Source: an uncultured Hyphomonadaceae bacterium (GTDB taxonomy: Bacteria > Pseudomonadota > Alphaproteobacteria > Caulobacterales > Hyphomonadaceae). From it: DNA of 40,284 nt. Under the pieces are notes generated by a model, which did not search any database, was not told where the DNA came from, and saw only the letters and a list, made by a program, of their open reading frames with translations. Shown here one piece after another: positions 23,532 to 33,262 of this stretch. The position numbers and the translations under genes are program-made. Within the stretch, counting starts at the first letter, position 1, and each line of letters opens with the position of its first letter. The stretch lies in NCBI GenBank assembly GCA_913057945.1, contig CAJXOF010000021.1, positions 1 through 40,284 on the forward strand, given 5' to 3'.

Positions 23532-24383
23532 TTAGAACAGCCCCACCAGCGGTGATCCCAGGATCAGTACTGCGCCGAGCCCAAACCGGTACAGCACGAA
23601 GGGCAGGAAGCTCATCCGGCTGAGCAGCGACATCAGGAACCAGATGGACGCAAGGCCGGTGACAAAGGCAATCCCCGCCACGATCAGGCCGTCTTTGATG
23701 GTCAGGACCGTTTCCGCCGTATCTGCCGTCAACAGCCCCATCGCGCCATAGAGTCCGGCGGCGGCGAGAATGGGTGCACCTATCAGCATGGAAAACCGCG
23801 CCGCTTCCGTACGGTCGTAGCCAAGGGCGCGAGCGGCGGTCATCGTGATGCCGGAGCGGCTGGTGCCGGGGAGGATCGCGGCAATTGCCTGCGTCGCGCC
23901 AATCAGGAAGGCGTGCCACATCGTCATGTCTTCTTCCTTGCGATCCCGGTCCCCCTTCACGTCGGCCCACCAGAGCAGGGCGCCGAATAGGATCGTGGTC
24001 GCAGCCACGACATAGATACTGCGCATTCCTTCCAGCATGGGTTCGGGCAGGAATTTCTCATAGGCAATCGCAACAAGGACGGCGACCGGAGTCGCAACGA
24101 TGACAGCGGCAGCCAGGCGCGCGCCTCTCGACAGCGGCGCTTTTGAAACCGGCGCGGCGATGAGTTCGAACCCGCCGCCGAGCGCGCTGAGCACGTCCTT
24201 GCGGAAATATATCAGCATGGCCAACAAGGTGCCGAGGTTCGACACGGCATTGATCAGGAGTTCATCTTCCGGGCTTGCCTGAAAGAAATCGGCGGCGAGC
24301 AATACATGGCCGGAGGAAGACACGGGCAGCCATTCCGTCGTGCCCTGCAGCAGAGCGATGATGGCGAGCTGTAATAGGGACAT
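23532..24383 (-). CDS. uppP: Undecaprenyl-diphosphatase
   Basis: UppP (BacA) removes phosphate from undecaprenyl diphosphate to recycle the lipid carrier of cell-wall synthesis. The 283-residue integral membrane protein has about eight hydrophobic segments. Catalytic motifs are intact: GTTEWLPVSSSGH (14-26, with Glu17 and His26) and PGTSRSG (172-178, with Arg176). The gene is divergent from gltD across 233 bases containing a 25-base dyad. Confidence 0.96.
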   Translation of the reverse strand: MSLLQLAIIALLQGTTEWLPVSSSGHVLLAADFFQASPEDELLINAVSNLGTLLAMLIYFRKDVLSALGGGFELIAAPVSKAPLSRGARLAAAVIVATPVAVLVAIAYEKFLPEPMLEGMRSIYVVAATTILFGALLWWADVKGDRDRKEEDMTMWHAFLIGATQAIAAILPGTSRSGITMTAARALGYDRTEAARFSMLIGAPILAAAGLYGAMGLLTADTAETVLTIKDGLIVAGIAFVTGLASIWFLMSLLSRMSFLPFVLYRFGLGAVLILGSPLVGLF

Positions 24384-24449
24384 CAGACGAGCCTAACACT
24401 GTTACGAAGGACGTGAACTAAACCGATTTGGGGCAAACTTCACCCACCC

Positions 24450-24474
24450 AATACAAATCAAAATGATTTGTATT
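24450..24474. promoter_or_regulatory. 25-base AT-rich dyad between uppP and gltD
   Basis: The arms aatacaaatca (24450-24460) and tgatttgtatt (24464-24474) are perfect complements around a 3-base centre. It lies about 70-90 bases upstream of uppP and about 145-165 bases upstream of gltD, with no T-run, so an operator is more likely than a terminator. The binding protein is unknown. Confidence 0.55.
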
Positions 24475-24616
24475 CGATTGAGGTAAATCAACTATTCGTC
24501 GAAACGCCATTTTCAGGCAGTATTTGAATATCATTATGATCTGTTTTGAGGCGAATGCGCTTGCGAGGTGTGCGGGAAAGTCCTAAGTCCACACTTCTAG
24601 TATCGGGAGCGCCGGA

Positions 24617-26062
24617 ATGGCAGAAAAAATGCTGAAATTCACAAAGGTCGAACGGAGTATGCCTTCCAAGCGGACGGCGTCGTCCCGTAGGGATGACTTT
24701 GAAGAGATTTATGCTGAATTCAGCAAGGAGAAGGCCAGCGAGCAGGCGACGCGGTGTTCCCAATGTGGTGTGCCCTTCTGCCAGCAAGGTTGCCCGCTTT
24801 CCAACAATATCCCGGACTGGCTGAAACTGGCTGCGGAAGACCGTCTCGAAGAGGCCTACCAGGTGTCGGCCGCCACGAACAACATGCCGGAAATCTGCGG
24901 CCGTATCTGCCCACAGGACAGGCTGTGTGAAGGCATTTGTACGATTGAGCAATCTGGCCACGGGACGGTGACGATCGGGTCGATCGAAAAGTACATCACC
25001 GACAATGCCTGGGAGCAGGGCTGGGTGACGCCGATCACACCGCCCCGCGAGCGGACACAGTCCGCTGGCATCATCGGCGCGGGTCCGGCCGGCCTCGCCG
25101 CCGCCGAACAGCTGCGCCGCAAGGGCTACCAGGTCACCGTTTACGATGCCTATGACCGCGGCGGCGGCCTTCTGGTCTACGGTATTCCGGGTTTCAAGCT
25201 GGAAAAGGATGTCGTCGAGCGACGGATCAAGCGCCTTGAAGACTCAGGCATTGTGTTCAAATTCAATACCCGGATTGGCGAGGCGGTCTCTCTCGCCACG
25301 TTGCGCGAGGAACATGATACGCTTCTGATCGCGACCGGCGTGTATGCCGCGAAAGACCTGAAATGCCCCGGCAGCGGCGCCAAGGGCGTGTTCCCCGCGC
25401 TGGAGTATCTGACTGCGTCCAATCGCAAGAATTTCGGGGATGCGGTGCCGGCATATGATGACGGTACCCTGAACGCCGACGGCAAGCGCGTGGTCGTGAT
25501 TGGCGGGGGTGATACCGCGATGGACTGCGTGCGCACAGCCATACGGCAAGGCGCCAAGAGCGTGACCTGCCTCTATCGGCGCGACCGTGCCAATATGCCA
25601 GGCAGCCAGCGCGAGGTGACGAATGCCGAGGAAGAAGGCGTGACCTTCGAATGGCTTGCTTCGCCAGATGCGATTCTCGACACGAAAGCTGGCAAGCTGA
25701 AAGCTGTTCGTGCGAGCCGGATGAAACTGGGTGAGCCCGATGCCACAGGTCGCCAGTCTCCGGTCAAGACCGGTGAGACGTTCGACATCAAGGCGGATAT
25801 GGTAATCAAGGCGCTCGGTTTTGATCCGGAAGACCTGCCGGAACTGTTCGGCGAAGAAACACTGACCGTGAACCGCTGGGGCGCGGTGCGGGTCGATTAT
25901 GCAACAATGGAAACCAGCCTGCCCGGCGTCTATGCCGCAGGCGATATCGTCAGGGGCGCTTCGCTTGTCGTCTGGGCCATCAAGGATGGCCGGGATGCGG
26001 CAGAGGCCATGCACAAGGCGATGAGAGCAGAAGAGCGCGCTTCAAAAGTGGCGGCGGAGTAA
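24617..26062 (+). CDS. gltD: Glutamate synthase (NADPH) small subunit
   Basis: GltD takes electrons from NADPH through FAD and passes them to GltB to make glutamate from 2-oxoglutarate and glutamine. The 481 residues carry two N-terminal cysteine groups for 4Fe-4S clusters (Cys47, 50, 55, 59 in CSQCGVPFCQQGC; Cys94, 98, 104, 108). The FAD site GAGPAGLAAAEQL is near 150 and the NADPH site VIGGGDTAMD near 295. The C-terminal GDIVRGASLVVWAI is typical. gltB follows after 4 bases, so the two subunits are one operon. Confidence 0.97.
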   Translation: MAEKMLKFTKVERSMPSKRTASSRRDDFEEIYAEFSKEKASEQATRCSQCGVPFCQQGCPLSNNIPDWLKLAAEDRLEEAYQVSAATNNMPEICGRICPQDRLCEGICTIEQSGHGTVTIGSIEKYITDNAWEQGWVTPITPPRERTQSAGIIGAGPAGLAAAEQLRRKGYQVTVYDAYDRGGGLLVYGIPGFKLEKDVVERRIKRLEDSGIVFKFNTRIGEAVSLATLREEHDTLLIATGVYAAKDLKCPGSGAKGVFPALEYLTASNRKNFGDAVPAYDDGTLNADGKRVVVIGGGDTAMDCVRTAIRQGAKSVTCLYRRDRANMPGSQREVTNAEEEGVTFEWLASPDAILDTKAGKLKAVRASRMKLGEPDATGRQSPVKTGETFDIKADMVIKALGFDPEDLPELFGEETLTVNRWGAVRVDYATMETSLPGVYAAGDIVRGASLVVWAIKDGRDAAEAMHKAMRAEERASKVAAE

Positions 26063-26066
26063 TCAG

Positions 26067-29000
26067 ATGTCAGATTATGTAAAACAGTACGAAGCCAACC
26101 GTCAGAAGCTGATGGACGGCCATGCCTATGATCCGGAATACGAGCATGATGCTTGCGGCGTGGGCCTCGTGGCCGCACTCGATGGAAAGCCTCGCCGCGA
26201 GATCGTGGAAATGGGCATCGAAGCCCTGAAGAATGTCTGGCACCGCGGCGCGGTGGACGCTGATGGCAAGACCGGCGACGGGGCGGGTATCCGCGTGGAA
26301 GTCCCACAGGATTTCTTCCGCGAGCATGTGACTCGCACTGGCCACAATCCGACCGATGATCCGATCTGTGTGGGTCAGATCTTCCTGCCCCGTACCGATT
26401 TCGCCGCTCAGGAAGCTGCGCGGACATTGGTCGAGACCGAAGTCCTGCATTTCGGCTTCTACATCTATGGCTGGCGCCAGCCCCCGGTCGATGTGACCGT
26501 GATCGGCCAGAAGGCCAAGGACACCCGCCCTGCCATTGAACAGATCATGTTCCGCGACGCGATGGGCCGCAGTCCGGAAGATCTTGAGCGGGCCCTCTAC
26601 ATCTGCCGCCGTCGGATTGAGCGTCGGGCACGTGAAGCCGCTATCCCGTCCTTCTATGTTTGTTCGCTGAGCCACTCATCCCTGATCTACAAGGGCATGT
26701 TCCTGGCACAGGACATCGACAATTTCTATCTGGACCTGAAGGATGAGCGCTTTGTCTCCGCCTTTGCGATCTACCACCAGCGCTATTCAACCAACACGTT
26801 CCCGCAATGGTCACTGGCACAGCCCTTCCGCATGATTGCCCATAATGGCGAGATCAACACGGTACGGGGCAACAAGAACTGGATGAAGAGTCACGAGATC
26901 CGCATGGTTTCGGAAGTCTTCGGCGAACATGTGGATGATGTGAAGCCGGTCATCCCGGATGGCACATCGGATTCGGGCGCGCTCGATTCGGTGTTTGAGA
27001 TTCTCTGTAAGTCCGGTCGGTCAGCGCCGATGGCCAAAGCCATGCTGATCCCGGAAGCTTGGTCGAAGCGGGATTCGGTGATGCCGACGTCACATCAGGC
27101 TCTTTATGATTACTGCAACTCCGTCATGGAGCCGTGGGACGGCCCTGCTGGTATCGCGGCCTATGATGGCCGCTGGGCCATTGCAGGCCTGGACCGGAAC
27201 GGTCTGCGACCATTGCGCTATGCTCTGACAGCAGATGGTATCCTGGCAGTAGGCTCTGAGGCGGGCATGTGCCCGCTGGGCGATCATGAAGTTACCAAGC
27301 GTGGCCTGATTCAGGCGGGTGGCATGATTGCGGCTGACCTCAAGACGGGCAAATTCTACGAACACCGTGAGCTGATTGACCTGCTGGCAGGCAAGGCGCC
27401 ATATGAGGATTGGCTGAAGGCTGTCACGGAGCTTGATCCGGAAATCGGTCCGGGTCCGGAACCGCTGATGTTCAACAAGGAAGACCTGCTGCGTCGCCAG
27501 ACGGCGGCGGGCTATACGCTCGAGACACTGGAACTCATCCTGTCTCCGATGGCCGAAGGCGGCAAGGAAGCGATCGGCTCGATGGGTGATGATACGGCGA
27601 CGGCTGTGCTGTCCTTCTCCTATCGTCCGATGAGTCACTTCTTCCGCCAGAATTTCAGCCAGGTCACGAACCCGCCGGTCGACCCGTTGCGTGAAGAGCG
27701 CGTCATGAGTCTCAAGACCCGCTTCAAAAACCTCGGAAACGTTCTGGATACCGACAAGTCGCAGCAGGAAGTGTTCGTGCTGGAAAGTCCTGTGCTGACC
27801 AATGGCATGTATGATCGCCTGATTGAGCGGCTGGGCGTCGGCACGGCCGAGATTGACTGTACATTCAATGAGACAGATGCCGCAGGTGATGGAACGGCGC
27901 TGAAGAATGCGCTGAGCCGTATTCGCCGTGAGGCGGAAGATGCCGTCCGCGAAGGCCGCGAACACATCATCCTGACCGATCAGTACCAATCGGCCGACAA
28001 GATCGCCATTCCAATGATTCTGGCGACCGGCGCTGTGCACTCGCATCTCGTCGCGCAAGGCCTGCGGACGTTCTGTTCGATCACCGTCCGCTCGGCCGAA
28101 TGTCTCGACACGCATTATTTCGCCGTCCTCATCGGGGTTGGGGCGACCTGCGTAAACGCCTACCTTGCACAGGACATCATTGCAGACCGTCAGGCGCGCG
28201 GCCTGTTTGGCGACATGTCATTGAGTGACTGCGTCCTGAACTTCAAGAAAGCGGTCGAGGCGGGTCTCCTGAAGATCATCTCGAAGATGGGCATTTCGGT
28301 TATCTCATCTTATCGTGGTGGATATAATTTCGAGGCGCTGGGCCTCTCCCGCGCGCTAGTTGCGGATTATTTCCCCGGCATGAACAGCCGGATTTCCGGG
28401 CTGGGCCTTGCGGGTCTCGAAGAGAATGCCCTCGTGCGCCATGAAGCCGCGTTTGATGAAGACGTTGTCTCCTTGCCGGTGGGAGGATTCTATCGACTGC
28501 GGGCTTCGGAAGAGCCGCACGCGCTTGATGGAAACCTGATCCATACACTACAGGCTGCCTGCGATCGCGGCGACTATTCCATCTACCGAAAATATGTCGA
28601 AGCCGTACATTCGCGCGATCCGATTCAGCTGCGCGACCTGCTCGACTTCAAACCGGCCGGTGCGCCGGTTCCCGTCTCCAGCGTCCAGTCGATCAATGAA
28701 ATCCGCAAACGGTTCATCACGCCGGGCATGTCACTCGGCGCGCTGAGCCCCGAAGCGCATGGGACCCTGAACGTTGCCATGAACCGCATCGGCGCCAAGT
28801 CCGTTTCCGGCGAAGGCGGCGAAGATCGCGCGCGGTTCCGGCCGCTGCCGAACGGCGACAATATGAATTCGGCCGTCAAACAGGTGGCCTCGGGGCGGTT
28901 TGGTGTGACGGCGGAGTACCTGAACCAGTGTCGCGAAATTGAAATCAAGATCGCCCAGGGTGCGAAGCCCGGCGAGGGTGGCCAGCTGCCCGGCTTCAAG

Positions 29001-30608
29001 GTGACGGAATTCATCGCCAGGCTGCGCCATGCGACGCCGGGTGTGATGCTGATCTCGCCGCCGCCGCACCATGACATCTATTCGATCGAGGATCTTGCTC
29101 AGCTGATCTACGATCTCAAGCAGATCAATCCCGAGGCCCGTGTCTGCGTGAAGCTCGTCGCCCAGTCCGGGGTCGGCACGGTTGCAGCCGGTGTGGCCAA
29201 GGCCAAAGCGGACGTCATCCTGATCGCAGGCGGCGTGGGCGGCACGGGTGCAAGCCCCCAGACGTCCATCAAATATGCGGGTCTGCCGTGGGAACTCGGC
29301 CTTGCCGAAGCGCACCAGATCCTGTCGCTGAACAATCTGCGCAGCAAGGTCACGCTGCGGACGGATGGTGGCCTTCGTACCGGGCGCGACATTGTCATTG
29401 CGGCGATGCTGGGCGCGGAAGAGTATGGCATCGGCACGGCCTCGCTCGTTGCGATGGGCTGTATTATGGTGCGCCAGTGCCATTCGAACACCTGCCCTGT
29501 CGGCGTCTGTGTTCAGGACGAAGCCTTGCGGGCGCACTTCACAGGCTCGCCCGAGAAGGTCGTGAACTTGATGAGCTTCATCGCCGAAGATGTGCGGGAA
29601 ATCCTCGCCTCCCTCGGCTTGAAGTCGCTCGATGAGGCCATCGGCCGTACGGATTTGCTCGCTCAGGTCAGCCGCGGCTCGACCCATCTCGACGATCTCG
29701 ATCTTAATCCACTGCTGGTCCAGGTCGATACGGAAACCCCGGTCATCTACCAGCCGAATCGCCGTGAGGAAGTTCCGGACACGCTGGACGCGCAGATCCT
29801 GCGTGACGCCGAGCCTTTCTTCGAACGTGGCGAGAAGATGCAGCTCGAATATGGTGTGCGCAACACGATGCGGGCCATTGGCGCGCGCTCGAGTTCTGCC
29901 ATCACGCGGAAATTTGGCATGCAGGCCCTGCCAGAAGGTCGCCTGCATATCCGGCTTGAAGGATCTGCAGGCCAATCCCTTGGCGCGTTCTCTGTTCAGG
30001 GATTGCTGCTGGAAGTCATCGGCGATGCCAATGACTATGTGGGCAAGGGCCTTTCGGGGGCCTCGATTGTCGTTTCACCCCGCCCGAAGGAACGCCACCG
30101 GGCAGGCGATGCCATTATCGGCAATACCTGTCTCTATGGCGCCACCGCGGGCAAGTTGTTCGCGGCCGGCACGGCAGGCGTGCGCTTCGCGGTGCGTAAC
30201 TCCGGCGCCGTGACAGTCATTGAAGGCTGCGGCGCGAATGGCTGTGAGTACATGACGGGCGGGCGCGCTGTGATCCTCGGCCCGGTCGGCGACAATTTCG
30301 GCGCGGGAATGACAGGCGGCACGGCCTATATCTGGGATCCGGACAGCCAGTTCGAACGCGTTGCAAACCCTGACGCCATTGATTGGTACCCGCTCTCCGA
30401 CATGCAGGCCGAGCACATCGCCGAAGCCCGCACGTTGATCGAGGAACATTTCAAGCGCACCAAATCGCTGCGCGCGAAAGACATCCTCGAGAACTGGGAC
30501 GTGTCCACTCGCGAGATGCTTATGATCGTCCCGAAAGAGATCGCGCATTTGCTGCTGGGCGACACAACGCCAAAGGGCAGCCAGGCAAAACTGGTAGAGA
30601 AAGCATGA
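26067..30608 (+). CDS. gltB: Glutamate synthase (NADPH) large subunit
   Basis: GltB hydrolyses glutamine, channels the ammonia and forms glutamate on FMN. The 1513 residues match the family. Cys30 in HDACGVGLV is the nucleophile of the class-II amidotransferase; the first 29 residues would be removed as a propeptide. The FMN-synthase domain follows, with the 3Fe-4S cysteines in CIMVRQCHSNTCPVGVC (about 1132-1147). A GXGXG-rich right-handed helix domain (GATAGKLFAAGTAGVRF, GANGCEYMTGG) ends the protein. It pairs with gltD just upstream. The order gltD-gltB is seen in several Alphaproteobacteria. Confidence 0.97.
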   Translation: MSDYVKQYEANRQKLMDGHAYDPEYEHDACGVGLVAALDGKPRREIVEMGIEALKNVWHRGAVDADGKTGDGAGIRVEVPQDFFREHVTRTGHNPTDDPICVGQIFLPRTDFAAQEAARTLVETEVLHFGFYIYGWRQPPVDVTVIGQKAKDTRPAIEQIMFRDAMGRSPEDLERALYICRRRIERRAREAAIPSFYVCSLSHSSLIYKGMFLAQDIDNFYLDLKDERFVSAFAIYHQRYSTNTFPQWSLAQPFRMIAHNGEINTVRGNKNWMKSHEIRMVSEVFGEHVDDVKPVIPDGTSDSGALDSVFEILCKSGRSAPMAKAMLIPEAWSKRDSVMPTSHQALYDYCNSVMEPWDGPAGIAAYDGRWAIAGLDRNGLRPLRYALTADGILAVGSEAGMCPLGDHEVTKRGLIQAGGMIAADLKTGKFYEHRELIDLLAGKAPYEDWLKAVTELDPEIGPGPEPLMFNKEDLLRRQTAAGYTLETLELILSPMAEGGKEAIGSMGDDTATAVLSFSYRPMSHFFRQNFSQVTNPPVDPLREERVMSLKTRFKNLGNVLDTDKSQQEVFVLESPVLTNGMYDRLIERLGVGTAEIDCTFNETDAAGDGTALKNALSRIRREAEDAVREGREHIILTDQYQSADKIAIPMILATGAVHSHLVAQGLRTFCSITVRSAECLDTHYFAVLIGVGATCVNAYLAQDIIADRQARGLFGDMSLSDCVLNFKKAVEAGLLKIISKMGISVISSYRGGYNFEALGLSRALVADYFPGMNSRISGLGLAGLEENALVRHEAAFDEDVVSLPVGGFYRLRASEEPHALDGNLIHTLQAACDRGDYSIYRKYVEAVHSRDPIQLRDLLDFKPAGAPVPVSSVQSINEIRKRFITPGMSLGALSPEAHGTLNVAMNRIGAKSVSGEGGEDRARFRPLPNGDNMNSAVKQVASGRFGVTAEYLNQCREIEIKIAQGAKPGEGGQLPGFKVTEFIARLRHATPGVMLISPPPHHDIYSIEDLAQLIYDLKQINPEARVCVKLVAQSGVGTVAAGVAKAKADVILIAGGVGGTGASPQTSIKYAGLPWELGLAEAHQILSLNNLRSKVTLRTDGGLRTGRDIVIAAMLGAEEYGIGTASLVAMGCIMVRQCHSNTCPVGVCVQDEALRAHFTGSPEKVVNLMSFIAEDVREILASLGLKSLDEAIGRTDLLAQVSRGSTHLDDLDLNPLLVQVDTETPVIYQPNRREEVPDTLDAQILRDAEPFFERGEKMQLEYGVRNTMRAIGARSSSAITRKFGMQALPEGRLHIRLEGSAGQSLGAFSVQGLLLEVIGDANDYVGKGLSGASIVVSPRPKERHRAGDAIIGNTCLYGATAGKLFAAGTAGVRFAVRNSGAVTVIEGCGANGCEYMTGGRAVILGPVGDNFGAGMTGGTAYIWDPDSQFERVANPDAIDWYPLSDMQAEHIAEARTLIEEHFKRTKSLRAKDILENWDVSTREMLMIVPKEIAHLLLGDTTPKGSQAKLVEKA

Positions 30609-30614
30609 TGATTG

Positions 30615-30636
30615 GCCCCCGGAGTGATCCGGGGGC
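30615..30636 (+). terminator. Hairpin terminator after gltB
   Basis: A perfect 9-bp GC-rich stem (gcccccgga / tccgggggc) with a gtga loop begins 6 bases after the gltB stop and is followed by attt. The tail is short. The stem also lies just past the end of the convergent lipoprotein gene, so it may act in both directions. Confidence 0.75.
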
Positions 30637-30644
30637 ATTTCACA

Positions 30645-31541
30645 TCAGCTGGGCTTCTTGCGGCGTATGCGCGGCCAGATCAGTTTGAGCCAGATCCACA
30701 GGAATGCGCCGATCAGGATCAGCCAGGGCAGGCCGACGGCAAAGGCCGTGATCACGGCAGCGAGCGCGCTGGACAGATTGTAGAAGAAATCCCCGAACGC
30801 AGAGCCGATGGGCGACAAGGCGCCTTGTGAGACCGGGTTGCGCTTGGTCTCGTAATTGATGCTCAGTTGGCTCATCTGAACTCGGAGCATCAACGTCTTG
30901 AGTGATGACTTCAACGAGTCGATTTCACCGTTGACGCGGGCAAGTTCCCGCTCAGTGGCCAACAAGTCTCCCAGCTCACCATCCCGGTTTGCCAGTAATT
31001 CCTCAAGGCGTTTCTGGAGGGTCTGCTGTGCATTCAGGCGGGCATCGGTGTCGATGATGGACACGGTCAGGTCTTCAGCCGTTGTCTGCCGGTTCGTCAC
31101 CTCGCCATTGGCCTGCTCGGCTTCCGCGTCGACGCCATTCAGGAAGGTTTCGATCCAGTCCGGAGTTGCCCGCAGCTGAAGCGAAGCAGAGGCTTCATCG
31201 TCTGAATACGTGTTGAACCAGGAATTGGTGATGATGCAGACCGATGGGCCCGCCTCATTGCAGGCCGCAACATGTCCCTGCATGACGGGTTCAATAGATT
31301 TTACCGGCAGGCGCATTCCCACTGAATGCGAATAGGCGATGTATTGCTGCGCGACCTCTTCGGTTGGGCCGGTTCCACCGCCAGCCTTGGCGTAGGAGCC
31401 ATCCATGGCCATGTCTTGTTCCATCATGGGCGCTGGCGGCGGCGCGGACATGGCCGCTCGCTCGACAGACTCGCTACCCGGTCCGCCACAGGCGGCAACC
31501 CATAGGGCTGCCGTCACAATTGCTGGATATCTGAAATTCAT
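30645..31541 (-). CDS. DUF4349-type lipoprotein with coiled coil and C-terminal helix
   Basis: The 298-residue protein begins with a lipoprotein signal (Cys18 in WVAACGG). It continues with a Pro/Met-rich linker, a DUF4349-like domain (about 80-230) with a long heptad coiled coil (about 163-220), and one transmembrane helix (about 258-288) with a basic tail (RIRRKKPS). It could thus be tied to the membrane at both ends. The ATG chosen has ggaggg 5 bases upstream; the longer frame would mask the signal. Function is unknown for the family; related proteins are often near sigma or anti-sigma genes, but none are here. Confidence 0.8.
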   Translation of the reverse strand: MNFRYPAIVTAALWVAACGGPGSESVERAAMSAPPPAPMMEQDMAMDGSYAKAGGGTGPTEEVAQQYIAYSHSVGMRLPVKSIEPVMQGHVAACNEAGPSVCIITNSWFNTYSDDEASASLQLRATPDWIETFLNGVDAEAEQANGEVTNRQTTAEDLTVSIIDTDARLNAQQTLQKRLEELLANRDGELGDLLATERELARVNGEIDSLKSSLKTLMLRVQMSQLSINYETKRNPVSQGALSPIGSAFGDFFYNLSSALAAVITAFAVGLPWLILIGAFLWIWLKLIWPRIRRKKPS

Positions 31542-31628
31542 ATTGTCCCTCCACGTCCAGTCCAACTTCCACATGAAACCAGCAAAATGGCAAGATCACG
31601 TTTGAAATCGGGCGGTCGTGTCAGGGGC

Positions 31629-33176
31629 TCAGGGCCTGAAACCCGTTCTCCGCTCGCCCGGCTCCAGGGTACGCCAGGCGTGGTGGATGAAGTCGACCAG
31701 CAGCGGCCTTGTATCGCGTGGGTCGATGATTTCCTCGGCATAGAAGGATTCCGCTGTCCGGAACGGCGACCGGATCGCGTCGAATTTCTTGTAAAGCTGG
31801 GCCTTGAGGGCTTCCGGGTCTTCTGCTTCGGCAAGTTCCTTGCGGAACGCCGCTTCGATCCCGCCCGCCATGGGCAGGCTGCCCCAGTCGCCGCTCGGCC
31901 AGCAGTAGCGCCATTTGGTCCGGCTCTGGTTCATCATCGCTGATCCGGCGAGGCCATAGGCCTTGCGGATGACGACGGAGCAGACCGGCACATCGGCCTG
32001 ATAGATGGCGGTCATGGCGCGGACCCCTGCGCGCGTGACCCCCGCCGTCTCTGCCTTCACGCCCACGGCAAAGCCGGGGCAGTCGACGAAATGGATGACC
32101 GGCAAGTGGAATTGCGAGCAAAGGTCCATGTGGCGAGTGACCTTGTCGCAGACATCCGCTGTCCACGCACCATCCAGGAAAAAAGGGTCCCCGGCCAGGA
32201 TGCCGACTGGATACCCGTCTAGCCGTGCGAACCCGCAGACAATGCCCCTGCCCCAATCATGACCGATCTCGAAGAAGCTGCCTGTGTCGACGGTCGCTTC
32301 CACAATCTTGCGTGGCTTGTAGGGCGTCTTGCCATCGGTCGGCACGATCGAGAGCAGGCTCTCCTCGCGGCGGTCCGGCTTGTCCCGCGGCTGCACGCGC
32401 TCAGGCAATTCGTGCACGGAGGCTGGCAGGTAGGAGAGGAAACGGCGCGCCGTCTCGAAGGCATCGGCTTCACTATCGACCACATTGTCGACCGTGCCAT
32501 TCTGCCCCTGGATTTTCCAACCGCCGAGTTCTTCTTTCGTGACGTTTTCGCCAAGCGCGATCGCGACCGGCGGTCCGGCGACGAAAACCTGGCTGAGTTC
32601 CTTCACCATGACCGAGAAATGGCTGGCGGCGACGCGCCCGGCGCCCATGCCGGCACATGGGCCGAGGGCGAGCGAGACGAAGGGCACTTGTGTCAGCCCA
32701 TGAGTGATCTCGTTCCAGCCCGGCGTTTCCGGAATATAGGTCCGGGGATCCTTCTCAAGGCTCTTGATTGATCCGCCGCCCCCGGTGCCGTCGATCATCT
32801 GGACCAGGGGCATCCGGTATTCGGCGGCCATCTTGATCATCATGACCATTTTTTGCCAGATCGCCGCATCCGACGCTCCGCCGCGCACCGTGAAGTCGTC
32901 GGCAAGTATGACCGTTGACTTTCCGTTCAACGTGGCGCGTCCGGTGACCGACGTTGAAGGGGAAAAGGATTCCAGCTGATCGTCGACCGTATAGGTGGCC
33001 TTGCCGGCGATCTTGCCGATCTCGTGGAAGCTGCCGGGGTCGGCCAGGAAGGCGACGCGCTCGCGCACCGTCAGCTTGCCACGCCCACGCTGGCGGGACA
33101 CCGGCTCCTCGCCGCCCATTTTCTCAGCCAGCCGCTCGCGGCGGCGCAATTCTTCAATCGATTTTTGCCAACTCAT
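31629..33176 (-). CDS. Acyl-CoA carboxylase carboxyltransferase subunit
   Basis: The 515 residues form two crotonase-like halves of the propionyl/methylcrotonyl/acetyl-CoA carboxylase beta family, which move CO2 from biotin to an acyl-CoA. Signatures include RGRGKLTVRERV at the N-terminus, FTVRGGASDAA, GGGGSIKSLEKDP, CAGMGAGRVAA, and in the second half HFVDCPGFAVGVKAE and IRKAYGLAGSAMM. No biotin carboxylase or biotin carrier gene is nearby, so its partner must be encoded elsewhere. Substrate (propionyl-, methylcrotonyl- or geranyl-CoA) is not clear. It is divergent from the SCP2 gene with 173 bases between them. Confidence 0.9.
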   Translation of the reverse strand: MSWQKSIEELRRRERLAEKMGGEEPVSRQRGRGKLTVRERVAFLADPGSFHEIGKIAGKATYTVDDQLESFSPSTSVTGRATLNGKSTVILADDFTVRGGASDAAIWQKMVMMIKMAAEYRMPLVQMIDGTGGGGSIKSLEKDPRTYIPETPGWNEITHGLTQVPFVSLALGPCAGMGAGRVAASHFSVMVKELSQVFVAGPPVAIALGENVTKEELGGWKIQGQNGTVDNVVDSEADAFETARRFLSYLPASVHELPERVQPRDKPDRREESLLSIVPTDGKTPYKPRKIVEATVDTGSFFEIGHDWGRGIVCGFARLDGYPVGILAGDPFFLDGAWTADVCDKVTRHMDLCSQFHLPVIHFVDCPGFAVGVKAETAGVTRAGVRAMTAIYQADVPVCSVVIRKAYGLAGSAMMNQSRTKWRYCWPSGDWGSLPMAGGIEAAFRKELAEAEDPEALKAQLYKKFDAIRSPFRTAESFYAEEIIDPRDTRPLLVDFIHHAWRTLEPGERRTGFRP

Positions 33177-33231
33177 GGCGGTCAGGTTCCATGCTTCCGC
33201 TACGCTAGGTCAAGACGTGTTTCGATCCGAG

Positions 33232-33252
33232 ACGCTGCAATCCACGCTGCAA
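33232..33252 (+). repeat. Tandem 9-base direct repeat, possible regulator site
   Basis: ACGCTGCAA occurs at 33232-33240 and again at 33244-33252, one 12-base period apart. It lies in the divergent carboxylase/SCP2 region next to a perfect dyad. Roughly one helical turn of spacing would suit a dimeric regulator binding direct repeats. No regulator is identified. Confidence 0.5.
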
Positions 33253-33262
33253 ACAACTGAGT

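Noticed and set aside
27090..28115. Long minus-strand frame inside gltB
   Set aside because: It lies wholly within a clear glutamate synthase gene and its composition is that of a reverse-frame shadow.
28731..29975. 414-codon minus-strand frame inside gltB
   Set aside because: Same reason: no motif and full overlap with a highly conserved gene.
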